From Steroidobacteraceae bacterium (GTDB lineage Bacteria; Pseudomonadota; Gammaproteobacteria; Steroidobacterales; Steroidobacteraceae), in contig JALORN010000002.1 in assembly GCA_025458905.1 (NCBI GenBank), positions 62,001 through 126,000 on the forward strand: a stretch of DNA of 64,000 bases. The letters are read 5' to 3'. Every line of letters starts with the position of its first letter. Within the stretch, counting starts at the first letter, position 1. Shown in pieces: positions 8,885-17,688 of the stretch. A program made the position numbers and the translations under genes. The notes under the pieces were generated by a model. It ran no database searches. It was not told the DNA's origin and was given only the letters and a program-made list of their open reading frames with translations.

Positions 8885-10528
8885 ATGGCGACGCTGACCC
8901 CGGACGGGCACGTTTCGGCTCACCTCGATGGCTTCGCGCGCGAGCGCCTGCCGCTGCGGGAGTCGTGGCCGGCGCTGCGCTTCGAGCTGCCCGAGCTGCA
9001 TTACCCACCGCGCCTCAACTGCGCGACCGAGCTGCTCGACCGCCGCATCGAGGCCGGCGAGGGCGCGCGCATCGTGCTGCGCACCGACGCCGGCGACTGG
9101 AGCTATGCGCAGCTGCAGGGCACCGTCGATCGGATCGCGCACGTGCTGGTCCAGGACCTGGGCGTCGTGCCGGGCAACCGCGTGCTGCTGCGCGCGCCGA
9201 ACAACCCGCTGCTCGCCGCCGCGTGGCTCGCGGTGATCAAGGCCGGCGCGATCGCCGTGACCACGATGCCGATGCTGCGCTCGCACGAGCTGCAGCAGGT
9301 GGCGCGCAAGGCCCGGATCGAGCATGCGCTCTGCGACGCGCGGCTCGCCGCCGAGCTGCGCGATGCCGCGCGCGCCACCGGCCTGCTCGGCCGCATCCTG
9401 ACCTTCGGCGACGGCCAGCTCGAGGCCGCGATGGCGCGGCACGAAGCGCCGTTCGCCGCGGTCGACACTGCGCAGGACGACGTCTGCCTGCTCGCCTTCA
9501 CCTCCGGCACCACCGGCGAGCCGAAGGCGACCATGCACTTCCACCGCGACGTGCTGGCGATGGCCGACGTGGTCGGCCGCCACCTGCTCGACACCGGCCC
9601 CGACGACGTCTATGCCGGCAGCCCGCCGCTCGGCTTCACCTTCGGCCTCGGCGCGCTGCTGGTGTTCCCGCTGCGCTTCGGCGCCTCGGCGGTGCTGCTG
9701 GAGCAGCCGACGCCCGAGTCGCTGCTCGCGGCAGTGCAGCGCCACCGCGTCACCTGCCTCTTCACGGCGCCGACGATGTACCGCAACCTGCTGCCGCTGC
9801 GCGCGCGCTTCGACCTCGGCTCGCTGCGCCGCGCGGTCTCGGCCGGCGAGGCGCTGCCGAAGGCGACCTCCGACGCCTGGTTCGAGGCCACGGGGTTGCG
9901 GCTGATCGACGGCATCGGGGCCACCGAGATGATCCACATCTTCATCTCCGCGCGGCCCGAGGACGTGCGCCCCGGCGCCACCGGCAAGCCGCTGCCCGGC
10001 TACGAGGCCTGCGTGCTCGGCCCGGACGACCAGCCCCTGCCGCGCGGCAGCAGCGGCCGGCTCGCGGTGCGCGGGCCCACCGGCTGCCGCTACCTCGACG
10101 ACCCGCGCCAGGCCGACTACGTGGTCGGCGGCTGGAACGTCACCGGCGACCGCTACCGGGTCGACGAGGACGGCTACTTCTGGTTCGAGGCCCGCGCCGA
10201 CGACATGATCGTCTCGGCGGGCTACAACATCGCTGGTCCCGAGGTCGAGCACGCGCTCGCCGCGCACCCCGCGGTGCGCGAGGTCGCCGTCGTTGGCGCG
10301 CCGGACCGCGAGCGAGGCCGCATCGTCAAGGCGTTCGTCGTGGTCTCGGCCGGCGTGCAGGCCGGGCCGGCACTGGCGCGCGAGCTGCAGGACTTCGTCA
10401 AGGCGCGGATCGCGCCCTACAAGTACCCGCGCTCGGTCGAGTTCCTCGACCAGCTGCCGAAGACCCAGACCGGCAAGGTGCAGCGCTACGTGCTGCGCCA
10501 GCGCGTCGAGGAGCAGGGCGCGGCCTGA
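8885..10528 (+). CDS. Benzoate/2-aminobenzoate-type acyl-CoA ligase (AMP-binding)
   Basis: 547 residues, the size of aryl-CoA ligases. It forms an acyl-adenylate and then a CoA thioester. The A3 phosphate loop FTSGTTGEPK spans residues 205-214, GATEM near 343 is the A5 motif, TGDRY and the following hinge Asp are present, and PKTQTGKVQR carries the catalytic Lys531. The N-terminal FELPELHYPPRLNCATELLD is characteristic of the benzoate-CoA ligase subgroup, which includes 2-aminobenzoate-CoA ligases. Its product would be a fitting substrate for the monooxygenase at 32394. It has its own promoter region with an operator-like box, and a RAM-domain gene follows after 76 bp. Exact substrate uncertain. 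Confidence 0.88.
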   Translation: MATLTPDGHVSAHLDGFARERLPLRESWPALRFELPELHYPPRLNCATELLDRRIEAGEGARIVLRTDAGDWSYAQLQGTVDRIAHVLVQDLGVVPGNRVLLRAPNNPLLAAAWLAVIKAGAIAVTTMPMLRSHELQQVARKARIEHALCDARLAAELRDAARATGLLGRILTFGDGQLEAAMARHEAPFAAVDTAQDDVCLLAFTSGTTGEPKATMHFHRDVLAMADVVGRHLLDTGPDDVYAGSPPLGFTFGLGALLVFPLRFGASAVLLEQPTPESLLAAVQRHRVTCLFTAPTMYRNLLPLRARFDLGSLRRAVSAGEALPKATSDAWFEATGLRLIDGIGATEMIHIFISARPEDVRPGATGKPLPGYEACVLGPDDQPLPRGSSGRLAVRGPTGCRYLDDPRQADYVVGGWNVTGDRYRVDEDGYFWFEARADDMIVSAGYNIAGPEVEHALAAHPAVREVAVVGAPDRERGRIVKAFVVVSAGVQAGPALARELQDFVKARIAPYKYPRSVEFLDQLPKTQTGKVQRYVLRQRVEEQGAA

Positions 10529-10604
10529 TCGACTTGATCGCGGGCGCCGGGGGCGCGCACTATTCCGCGGCCCAGCCCGCCGTCGCGCCTCCCGGAGCCC
10601 ATCG

Positions 10605-10886
10605 ATGCACGTCACCGCGATCGTCCTGATCAAGGCCCAGACCGACACGGTCTCCGCGCTCGCCGAGGCCCTGGTCGACATCCCGGGCGTCGCCGAGGTG
10701 TTCTCGGTCGCGGGCCACTACGACCTGGTCGCGATCGTGCGCGTCGCCGACAACGACCGGCTCGCCTCGGTGGTCTCCGACGGCATCCGCAAGCTGCCGG
10801 GCATCGCCGGCACCGAGACGCTGATCGCCTTCCGGGCCTACTCGCGCGGCGAACTCGAGGCCGCGTACTCCATCGGCCTGTCCTGA
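10605..10886 (+). CDS. Stand-alone Lrp/AsnC ligand-binding (RAM) domain protein
   Basis: 93 residues covering only the effector-binding half of an Lrp/AsnC regulator (start MHVTAIVLIKAQTD; core GVAEVFSVAGHYDLVAIVRV). The helix-turn-helix half is absent. In full regulators this domain forms dimers and octamers that bind amino acids. Stand-alone versions exist as ligand-binding or modulating proteins. The ATG at 10605 begins the first beta-strand, so there is no room for a DNA-binding domain. The location after the CoA ligase suggests it senses an island metabolite or fine-tunes another regulator. Its ligand and partner are unknown. Confidence 0.82.
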   Translation: MHVTAIVLIKAQTDTVSALAEALVDIPGVAEVFSVAGHYDLVAIVRVADNDRLASVVSDGIRKLPGIAGTETLIAFRAYSRGELEAAYSIGLS

Positions 10887-10970
10887 CCCCGGCCTCTGCG
10901 GCGCGTCGCCGGCTGCGCGGGCCGCTCGCGCGCGCCGGGGTGCTGCGCGCGCCGCATCGCGGCCCGGCGC

Positions 10971-10985
10971 ATGAACGCCGGTTAT
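10971..10985. promoter_or_regulatory. Putative LysR-type operator, copy 4
   Basis: ATGAACGCCGGTTAT, followed by G, 116 bp upstream of the second TonB receptor. The dyad ATGAAC / GGTTAT and the spacing agree with the other copies. Confidence 0.6.
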
Positions 10986-11101
10986 GGTGGGCGGTTCCCT
11001 ACTTATTGGGGCGATCCCCGCGAGGCATGTAACGATCCCCCGGTCACTGGCCTGCAGCGCCAGCGGTGGGCCCTCGGCCTGCCGGCACCGAGGGGGATTC
11101 C

Positions 11102-13507
11102 ATGAAGAACGTAGATCGCATCCACGCGGCCGTGCTCGCGGCCATCGTCGCATCCACCGGCTCGCTCGCGGCGCAGGCCCAGGGCTCGGGCGGGGCCGAG
11201 GAGCGCAGCGGCGCCATCGAGGAGGTGATCGTCACCTCGCGGCGCGTCGCCGAGAACCTGCAGTCGGTGCCGGTCTCGGTGGCGGTGTTCCGCGCCGAGG
11301 ACCTCGAGAAGCTCGGCGTCGCCAACGTCGCCGACACCGCGAACTTCACGCCCAACTTCCTCTCCAACGGCGGTCCGACCGGCCAGAACGACGGCTTCTA
11401 CTTCGTCCGCGGCGTCGGCCAGGTCGACCTGAACCCCGCGACCGACCCGGGTGTCGGCACCTACATCGACGGCGTCTACCTCGGCCGCGTGATCGGCTCC
11501 TCGTTCGACTCGCTGGACGTCGCCCGCATCGAGGTGCTGCGTGGCCCGCAGGGCACGCTGTTCGGCCGCAACACCGTCGGCGGCGCCGTCAACGTCGTCA
11601 CCGGCGACCCCGGCGACAGCTGGCAGGGCGACGTGCGCGTGATCGGCGGGGAGCGCAACCTGCTCGGTGGCCAGGCGAAGATCTCCGGGCCCCTCTCCGA
11701 CACGCTCGGCTTCTCGGCCTCGATCCTCAAGCGCCAGCAGGACGGCTGGGGCGAGAACCCGTTCACCGGCCAGACCTTCGGCGACCTCGACAACACCGCC
11801 GGCCGCCTCAAGTTCGTGTGGCAGCCGTCCGAGGACTTCACCGCGCGCCTCGCGGCCGACGCCTCGCGCGTGCGCGGCACGTCGCAGCACCAGATCCTGG
11901 TCGGCTTCAACCCCGCGGTCTCCTCGCCGCTCGGCGTGCGCATGGCGCCGCAGGTCGGCGCGGACCTCAACACCGGCAACCTCTACGAGAACCGCTCCTC
12001 GATCCTCGACCCGCGCAGCGACGTCGACGTCAACGGCGTCAGCCTGTCGCTCGACTGGAACCTCGGGCCCGCCACGCTCAAGTCGATCACCGCCTATCGT
12101 GAGCTCGAGCAGTTCGCGCGCGGCGACTTCGACGGCAGCCGCATCAACTTCTACCAGAGCGAGTTCACCACCGACCAGGACCAGCTCAGCCAGGAGCTGC
12201 AGCTGACGGTCGAGAACGAGCGCTGGACCGGCGTGCTCGGCGCGTTCTATTACGAGGAGAGCGCGTTCCACAACAACTACATCTCGCTCGGCTCCAACAA
12301 CGGCTGCCTGCTCGCGCCGCTGCCGTTCCCGTTCGGCGGGCCGCCGCCGCCGCTGTGCGGCGCCGCGCCCTACGCCACCGCGTTCTCCGACCGCCTGATC
12401 GCCAACAACCAGCAGCTGGACGTCGACATCGAGTCGATCGCCGCCTACGCGCACGCCACCTACCGCTTCACCGACACCTGGTCGGCGTCGGTCGGCCTGC
12501 GCTGGACCGAGGAGGAGAAGGTCCAGGCCTACGATTTCTTCATCGACAACACGCGCAACGTGCTGAACGCCACCTGCGTCCCGCCCGGCATTCCCGGCTT
12601 CCCGCCGACCGGCCTGTGCTTCCCGATCGTGGCGCCCGGGATCACGCCGACGCTCTCGCCGCGCAACCCGATGGTGGGCGTGCCGACCACCTACAGCGAG
12701 ACCTGGAGCGAGGTCACGCCGAAGCTCGGCATCGAGTACAAGCCGAGCGACCGGCAGCTGTACTACCTGTCGTACTCCGAGGGCTTCAAGAGCGGCGGCT
12801 TCAACGGCCGCCCGACGCCGGGCCCGACCGGTTCCTTCGCCGCGGTCGAGGCCTACGACCCCGAGCTGCTCGAGACCTACGAGCTCGGCGCCAAGACCCA
12901 GTTCCTCGACGATCGCGTGCGCCTCAATGCGGCGTACTTCTTCTCGCAGTACCAGGACATCCAGCTGCTGGTCCTCGGCCCCTCGGGCTTCTTCGAGAAC
13001 CGCAATGCCGGCGAGGCCGACATCCAGGGCGTCGAGCTCGAGCTGCTGGCGCGGCCGACGCCCGAGTTCGAGCTCAGCCTGAACCTCGGCTACATGGACC
13101 ACGAGTACACCTCGCTGACGGCCGACGCGCTGCGCTCGGGCTTCCGCCTCAGCAACCGCCTGCCGATGACGCCCGAGTGGAATGGCGCGCTCGGCCTGCA
13201 GTACGCATGGTCGCTCGGTGCCGGCTCGCTCGCGCTGCGCGGCGACTACATCTACCGCTCCGAGGTGTTCTTCGGCGCGCAGAACGGCCCGCTCGAGCGC
13301 CAGGGCGCGCTCGGCCTGCTGAACGCGCGCGTGCGCTACGACTTCCCGGGCGAAGCGATGTCGCTGTCGGTGTATGCCAACAACCTGACCGACGAGGAGT
13401 TCTTCACCAACGGCCAGGACGTGCGCGGCCCGCTCGGCATCGCCTTCGTCGGCGTCGGCGAGCCGCGCGAGGTCGGCGTGGAGTTCGTCTATCGCTTCGG
13501 CCGCTGA
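11102..13507 (+). CDS. TonB-dependent outer-membrane receptor, copy 2
   Basis: 801 residues. The ATG at 11102 follows a GAGG-type ribosome site and begins a signal peptide ending near SLAAQAQ. The plug starts with IEEVIVTSRR. DGFYFVRGVGQVDLNPATD, then YLGRVIGSS and EVLRGPQGTLFGRN align almost residue for residue with the receptor at 5726, so the two are recent paralogues. The barrel ends in VYRFGR rather than a terminal Phe, because GR follows it. It is the first gene of a unit that continues into the GMC oxidoreductase 46 bp downstream. It probably imports the same or a related ligand as copy 1. Confidence 0.93.
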   Translation: MKNVDRIHAAVLAAIVASTGSLAAQAQGSGGAEERSGAIEEVIVTSRRVAENLQSVPVSVAVFRAEDLEKLGVANVADTANFTPNFLSNGGPTGQNDGFYFVRGVGQVDLNPATDPGVGTYIDGVYLGRVIGSSFDSLDVARIEVLRGPQGTLFGRNTVGGAVNVVTGDPGDSWQGDVRVIGGERNLLGGQAKISGPLSDTLGFSASILKRQQDGWGENPFTGQTFGDLDNTAGRLKFVWQPSEDFTARLAADASRVRGTSQHQILVGFNPAVSSPLGVRMAPQVGADLNTGNLYENRSSILDPRSDVDVNGVSLSLDWNLGPATLKSITAYRELEQFARGDFDGSRINFYQSEFTTDQDQLSQELQLTVENERWTGVLGAFYYEESAFHNNYISLGSNNGCLLAPLPFPFGGPPPPLCGAAPYATAFSDRLIANNQQLDVDIESIAAYAHATYRFTDTWSASVGLRWTEEEKVQAYDFFIDNTRNVLNATCVPPGIPGFPPTGLCFPIVAPGITPTLSPRNPMVGVPTTYSETWSEVTPKLGIEYKPSDRQLYYLSYSEGFKSGGFNGRPTPGPTGSFAAVEAYDPELLETYELGAKTQFLDDRVRLNAAYFFSQYQDIQLLVLGPSGFFENRNAGEADIQGVELELLARPTPEFELSLNLGYMDHEYTSLTADALRSGFRLSNRLPMTPEWNGALGLQYAWSLGAGSLALRGDYIYRSEVFFGAQNGPLERQGALGLLNARVRYDFPGEAMSLSVYANNLTDEEFFTNGQDVRGPLGIAFVGVGEPREVGVEFVYRFGR

Positions 13508-13553
13508 ACGCGGCGCCGCCGCGGCGTCGCGCACCGACGATCCGGTCGATGCC

Positions 13554-15113
13554 GTGATCGTCGGCGCCGGCGCGGCCGGCGGGGTCTACGCCGAGCGCCT
13601 CGCGGCCCGCGGGCTGCGCGTGCGCATCCTCGAGGCCGGCCCGGAGCGCGGCCTCGGCGACCTCGTCAGCTCGGGGCTGCATTCGCGCCGCCTGAAGTGG
13701 GGCGGGGCGCCCGTGCCATCCTCCGGCGAGCACCCGCTGTCGCACAACGTCTCCACCGGCAGCGGCACCGGCGGCGCGGCGCTGCACCACTACGCGACCT
13801 GGCCGCGCTTCCATCCGGACGTGTTCCGGATGCGCAGCGTGCACGGCCGCGGCCTCGACTGGGGCCTCGACTACGACACGCTGCGCCCGTGGTACGACCG
13901 CGTGCAGCGCGAGGTCGGCGTCAGCGGCGATGCGGCGCGCGAGCCCTGGCGCGGGCCGGGCGAGCCGTACCCGATGCCGCCGCTGCGCACCTTCGCCCAC
14001 GGCGACCTGCTGGCCGAGGGCTTCCGCCGCGTCGGCATGCCGGTGGCGCCGATGCCGATCGCAGTCAACTCGCAGCCCTACGACGGCCGGCCCGCCTGCC
14101 TCTACGACGGTTGGTGCGACGCCGGCTGCCCGATCGGTGCGCTCGGCAACCCGCTGTTCACCTACCTCGGCCGGGCACTGGCGCGCGGCGTGCCGCTGCT
14201 GCACGAGGCCGCGGTCACCCGCGTGCTGACCGATTCGCGCGGCCGTGCCCGCGGCGTCGAGTACGTGCACCGCGGCGAGCGGCGCGAGCAGCCGGCCGCG
14301 GTCGTGGTGCTGGCCGCCTCGTTCATCCAGAACCCGCGCATCCTGTTCGCCTCCGGCGAGTCGCGGCGTCCCGGTGGTGGCACGCACCCGGGGCTCGCGA
14401 ACTCCAGCGGCCTGCTCGGCCGCTACCTCACCGCCGAGGCGATGGGCTTCAGCTACGGCCTGTTCGCCGCCGAGACCGAGCCCTGGATGGGCGTGAACTC
14501 CGGCCAGTACTACGTGCGCGCAGGCCTTCGGCACCCGGGGCGGCCGGACCTCTTCGGCGGCGTGCAGTGGCAGGTCGGCCCGGCGGTCAAGCCCAACGAC
14601 ATCTTCGGCCTCGCGGTCACGCGCCCGGACCTCTACGGCGCGGAGCTGCACGAGTTCCTGCGCGATGCCTCGCGCCACTTCGCCTACATGGTCGGCTTCG
14701 CGAGCGCCGAGCCGGACGTCGACAACCGCATCGAGCCGGATCCGTCGAACCGCGACGCGGCAGGCATGCCGCTCGCGCGCACGCTGCACCGCCACCCGCC
14801 CGCGACCCTCGCGCTGTGGTCGTGGATGAACGAGCGCGGCCTCGAGGTGGTGAAGGCGGCGGGCGCGACCTCCGCCTGGTCGGGCGCGATGGCCGCGGGG
14901 CACGTCAGCGGCGGCACGATCATGGGCCGCGACCCGGCGGCCTCGGTCTGCGACGACCATGGTCGCACGCACGACGTGCCGAACCTGTTCGTCGGGGGCG
15001 CGGGGCTCTTCCCGCAGTCCGGCGGCACCAGCCCGACCTTCACGCTGCACGCCGTCGCGCTGCGCTCCGCCGAACACCTCGCGGAGCGCTGGCGCGACTA
15101 CCGCCGTCAATGA
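13554..15113 (+). CDS. GMC-family oxidoreductase (gluconate-2-dehydrogenase large-subunit type), copy 1
   Basis: 519 residues from a GTG that opens exactly at the first Rossmann strand (VIVGAGAAGG). No other in-frame ATG or GTG occurs before the stop, and there is no clear ribosome site, so translation is probably coupled to the receptor upstream and the true start is uncertain. FAD binding is shown by GAGAAG and the C-terminal HDVPNLFVGGAGLFPQ. The active-site His lies in GHVSGGTIMGRDP, followed by PTFTLHAVA. These enzymes oxidise alcohols or sugar-type hydroxyls and pass electrons to a cytochrome or quinone. A small-subunit candidate lies at 22457. The gene converges with copy 2, overlapping by 7 bp. 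Confidence 0.87.
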   Translation: MIVGAGAAGGVYAERLAARGLRVRILEAGPERGLGDLVSSGLHSRRLKWGGAPVPSSGEHPLSHNVSTGSGTGGAALHHYATWPRFHPDVFRMRSVHGRGLDWGLDYDTLRPWYDRVQREVGVSGDAAREPWRGPGEPYPMPPLRTFAHGDLLAEGFRRVGMPVAPMPIAVNSQPYDGRPACLYDGWCDAGCPIGALGNPLFTYLGRALARGVPLLHEAAVTRVLTDSRGRARGVEYVHRGERREQPAAVVVLAASFIQNPRILFASGESRRPGGGTHPGLANSSGLLGRYLTAEAMGFSYGLFAAETEPWMGVNSGQYYVRAGLRHPGRPDLFGGVQWQVGPAVKPNDIFGLAVTRPDLYGAELHEFLRDASRHFAYMVGFASAEPDVDNRIEPDPSNRDAAGMPLARTLHRHPPATLALWSWMNERGLEVVKAAGATSAWSGAMAAGHVSGGTIMGRDPAASVCDDHGRTHDVPNLFVGGAGLFPQSGGTSPTFTLHAVALRSAEHLAERWRDYRRQ

Positions 15114-16678
15114 GCCGCGAGGCGCGTCGTGGCGCGATCGGCGAGCGCGTAGATGGTGAAGGTGGGGCTGCCGCCGCCGGCGGTCGGGAACAGGCTGCCG
15201 CCGGCCACCACCAGCCGCGGCACGTCGTGCACGCGGCCCTCCGGGTCGCAGACCGAGTCGGCCGGGTCCTCGCCCATCACCGTGCCGCCGAGCGCGTGGG
15301 TCATCGCCATCGTGCCGTTCCAGGCGACGCGCGCGCCGGCGGCCTCGAGCACGCGGCGGCCCTCGGCGTTCGCATGCGCATGCAGCGCGAGCGCGTCGGC
15401 GTCGAGCACGTTGACGATCCGCGCCAGTGGCACGCCGTGGCGGTCGCGCTCCTCGGCGAGCTCGATGCGGCGTGCCGCCGACGGCAGCGTCTCGCAGACC
15501 GCGCTCAGCGTGCCGATCCGCGGGCCCTCGCGCTCGAGGAAGCGCTGCAGCGCCGCGCCGTAAAGGTCCGGCCGCGTGTTGGCGATGCCGAGCAGGTCGT
15601 TCGGCTTCAGCGCCGGCGCGATGCCCCACTGGTAGCTGCCGAAGCCGCCGCCCTCGCGCGGCAGGTCCTTCCGGTAGTTCTCCTGCGAGATCTGCTGGCC
15701 CGCCGAGACGCCGAGGTGGTTGTCGAGCGGTTCGTCGAACACGCCGTAGGCGCTGGCGATGGTGTGGCAGGTGAAGCCCGTGCCGACCAGGCCGCGTGCG
15801 TTGCCGAGGCCGCGCGGATGGCGCGACTCGGCCGACGCGAGCAGCAGCCGCACGTTCTGCACGCTGGAGGCGGCGAGCACCACGAGGCCCGCGGCCTGGC
15901 GCCGCTCCTCGCCGCGCGCGTCGCGCCACAGCACGCCGGCGGCGCGGCCGCGCCCATCGAGCAGCACCCGCGTCACCGTCGCCTGCGTCTCGAAGCGAGC
16001 GCCGAGCGCGCGTGCGCGCGGGATGTGCGTCACCAGCGGGTTGGCGAGCGCACCGGTCGGGCAGCCGGCGTCGCACCAGCCGTCGAGCAGGCAGCCGGCG
16101 CGCTCGCCGACCGGCGCCGTCAGGATCGCGAGCGGCGCGGGCGCGACGCGCTGGCCGAGCGCCGCGAAGCCGCCGGCGATCACGTGGCCCTGGCGGAACA
16201 CCGGCAGCGGCGGCTGCGGGTAAGGCTCGCCCGGCGGGCGCCAGGGCTCGGCCTCGGCATCGCCGCTGACGCCCATCTCGCGCTGGATGCGATCGTAGTG
16301 CGGGCGCAGCGCCTCGTAGGCGATCGGCCAGTCGCGCGCGCGCCCATGGCGGCGCCGCGTCTCGAAGTCCTCGGGATGCAGCCGCGGCCAGCCGGCATAG
16401 TGGTGCAGCGCCGCGCCGCCGAGCCCCCAGCCCGCGCTCATGGTGTAGCCGAAGGGATGCGAGCCTCCGGGCAGCACCGGCGCGCCGCCCCACTTGAGGC
16501 GCCGCGACCAGAGCTGCGAGCTGACCAGCTGCCCGGGCTGCCACGCCGGGCCCGCCTCGAGCACCAGCACCGAGCGGCCCGCGGCGGCGAAGCGCGCGGC
16601 GAACAGGCTGCCCGCGGCGCCCGCGCCGACGATCACCGCATCGACGGCGCGAGATGACGACCGGGATGGGATGCCCAT
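15107..16678 (-). CDS. GMC-family oxidoreductase, copy 2
   Basis: 523 residues from the ATG at 16678; a GTG four codons upstream is an alternative. FAD-binding GAGAAGSLFAARF near residues 17-29, LKWGGAPVLPGG and the catalytic region THALGGTVMGEDP plus PTFTIYALA define the same subgroup as the facing gene at 13554. The two share blocks such as SGDAEAEPWRPPGEPYP, so they are paralogues inverted relative to each other. Neither has a signal peptide, which fits export, if any, with a Tat-signal-bearing small subunit. Divergent from the NmrA-like gene at 16822, with a T-N11-A box between. Confidence 0.87.
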   Translation of the reverse strand: MGIPSRSSSRAVDAVIVGAGAAGSLFAARFAAAGRSVLVLEAGPAWQPGQLVSSQLWSRRLKWGGAPVLPGGSHPFGYTMSAGWGLGGAALHHYAGWPRLHPEDFETRRRHGRARDWPIAYEALRPHYDRIQREMGVSGDAEAEPWRPPGEPYPQPPLPVFRQGHVIAGGFAALGQRVAPAPLAILTAPVGERAGCLLDGWCDAGCPTGALANPLVTHIPRARALGARFETQATVTRVLLDGRGRAAGVLWRDARGEERRQAAGLVVLAASSVQNVRLLLASAESRHPRGLGNARGLVGTGFTCHTIASAYGVFDEPLDNHLGVSAGQQISQENYRKDLPREGGGFGSYQWGIAPALKPNDLLGIANTRPDLYGAALQRFLEREGPRIGTLSAVCETLPSAARRIELAEERDRHGVPLARIVNVLDADALALHAHANAEGRRVLEAAGARVAWNGTMAMTHALGGTVMGEDPADSVCDPEGRVHDVPRLVVAGGSLFPTAGGGSPTFTIYALADRATTRLAAH

Positions 16679-16770
16679 GGCGGCCCGCACTATCGGCGCG
16701 GCGCGGCGCGACGGTCAAGCGCGCGGCGTGCGCCCGGCGCGCCGTCGGCCTGAATACGCGAGCCGCCCCC

Positions 16771-16785
16771 ATGAACCTTGGTCAT
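16771..16785. promoter_or_regulatory. Putative LysR-type operator, copy 5
   Basis: ATGAACCTTGGTCAT, followed by G: a strong dyad (ATGAAC / GGTCAT) 93 bp from the leftward GMC gene and 36 bp from the chosen start of the rightward NmrA-like gene. Its first ATG is in frame with that gene, but I read it as the operator and not as the start codon. Confidence 0.55.
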
Positions 16786-16821
16786 GGCAAGCGCGCGCGC
16801 TTCCGGGCAATGTGGCGCCGC

Positions 16822-17688
16822 ATGCGTGACAGGATCCTCGTCGTCGGTGCCACCGGCATGCTGGGCGCCCCCGTGGCGCGCCGGTTGCTCGCCGACGGCT
16901 GGCGCGTGCGTGGCCTCGTGCGCGACCCGCCCCGTGCCCGTGCGCTGCTCGGCGACGCGATCGAGTGGGTCGCGGGCGACGTGACGCAGCCGGCCACGCT
17001 CGATGCCGCCTTCGACGGCTGCGCGCTGCTGCACCTGAACCTGCGCGGCGGCAACACCGTCGAGAGCTACCAGCGCGTCGAGGTCGAGGGCGCCGCCCAC
17101 TGCATCGCCGCGGCGCGCCGTCATCGCCTGCGGCGCATCACCTACCTTTCCGGCTCGGGCCGCGGCGGGGCCGCGCTGCAGCGCCACTTCCCGGTGCGCG
17201 TCAAGGCCGCGGTCGAGGCAGCGCTGCAGGGCAGCGGCCTCGAGTGGACCTCGTTCCGCGCCACGCACTTCATGGAGTCGCTGCCGCAGTTCGTCCGCGA
17301 CGGGCGTGCCGCGGTGCTCGGCCGCCAGCCGCACCGCCTGCACTACGTCGCCGCCGCCGACTACGCGCGGATGGTGTCGCGCTCGCTCGAGCTCGACGGC
17401 GCCGCGCGCGCCGCGCTCTACGTCCACGGGCCCGAGGCGCTGACCATGCACGAGGCGCTCTCCCGCTACCTCGCCGCGCGCGAGCCCGGGCTGCGCGCCG
17501 GCACCCTGCCGCTGCCGCTCGGCCGCGTGCTCGCCGCGCTGACCGGCAACCGCGACCTGGCCTTCGCCTGCGAGCTGTTCGCGGCGTTCGCGGCGATCGG
17601 CGAGGACGGCGACCCGGCGCCGGCCAATGCGCTGCTCGGGGCGCCGGCGACCACGCTCGACCAATGGCTCGCCGAGGTGCCGCGATGA
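16822..17688 (+). CDS. NmrA/NAD(P)-binding reductase-like protein, copy 2
   Basis: 288 residues from ATG 16822, just before the Rossmann strand RILVVGATGMLGAPVARRLL (GATGMLG glycine motif). ATGs at 16810 and 16771 are in-frame alternatives; the latter lies in the operator-like box. The fold is an atypical SDR with THFMESLPQFVRDGRA and YVAAADYARMV, typical of NmrA-like quinone or enone reductases. It starts a long rightward unit: its stop overlaps the hydratase start (ATGA). Similar to, but shorter than, the protein at 3179. Substrate unknown. Confidence 0.8.
   Translation: MRDRILVVGATGMLGAPVARRLLADGWRVRGLVRDPPRARALLGDAIEWVAGDVTQPATLDAAFDGCALLHLNLRGGNTVESYQRVEVEGAAHCIAAARRHRLRRITYLSGSGRGGAALQRHFPVRVKAAVEAALQGSGLEWTSFRATHFMESLPQFVRDGRAAVLGRQPHRLHYVAAADYARMVSRSLELDGAARAALYVHGPEALTMHEALSRYLAAREPGLRAGTLPLPLGRVLAALTGNRDLAFACELFAAFAAIGEDGDPAPANALLGAPATTLDQWLAEVPR

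Noticed and set aside
13404..16772. 1122-codon minus-strand open frame across both GMC genes
   Set aside because: Runs antisense to GMC copy 1 and in a different frame from copy 2; only the two GMC proteins have recognisable motifs.
16654..16821. Longer N-terminus for the second NmrA-like protein
   Set aside because: The extra residues are not Rossmann-like and cover the operator-like box; the fold starts just after 16822.
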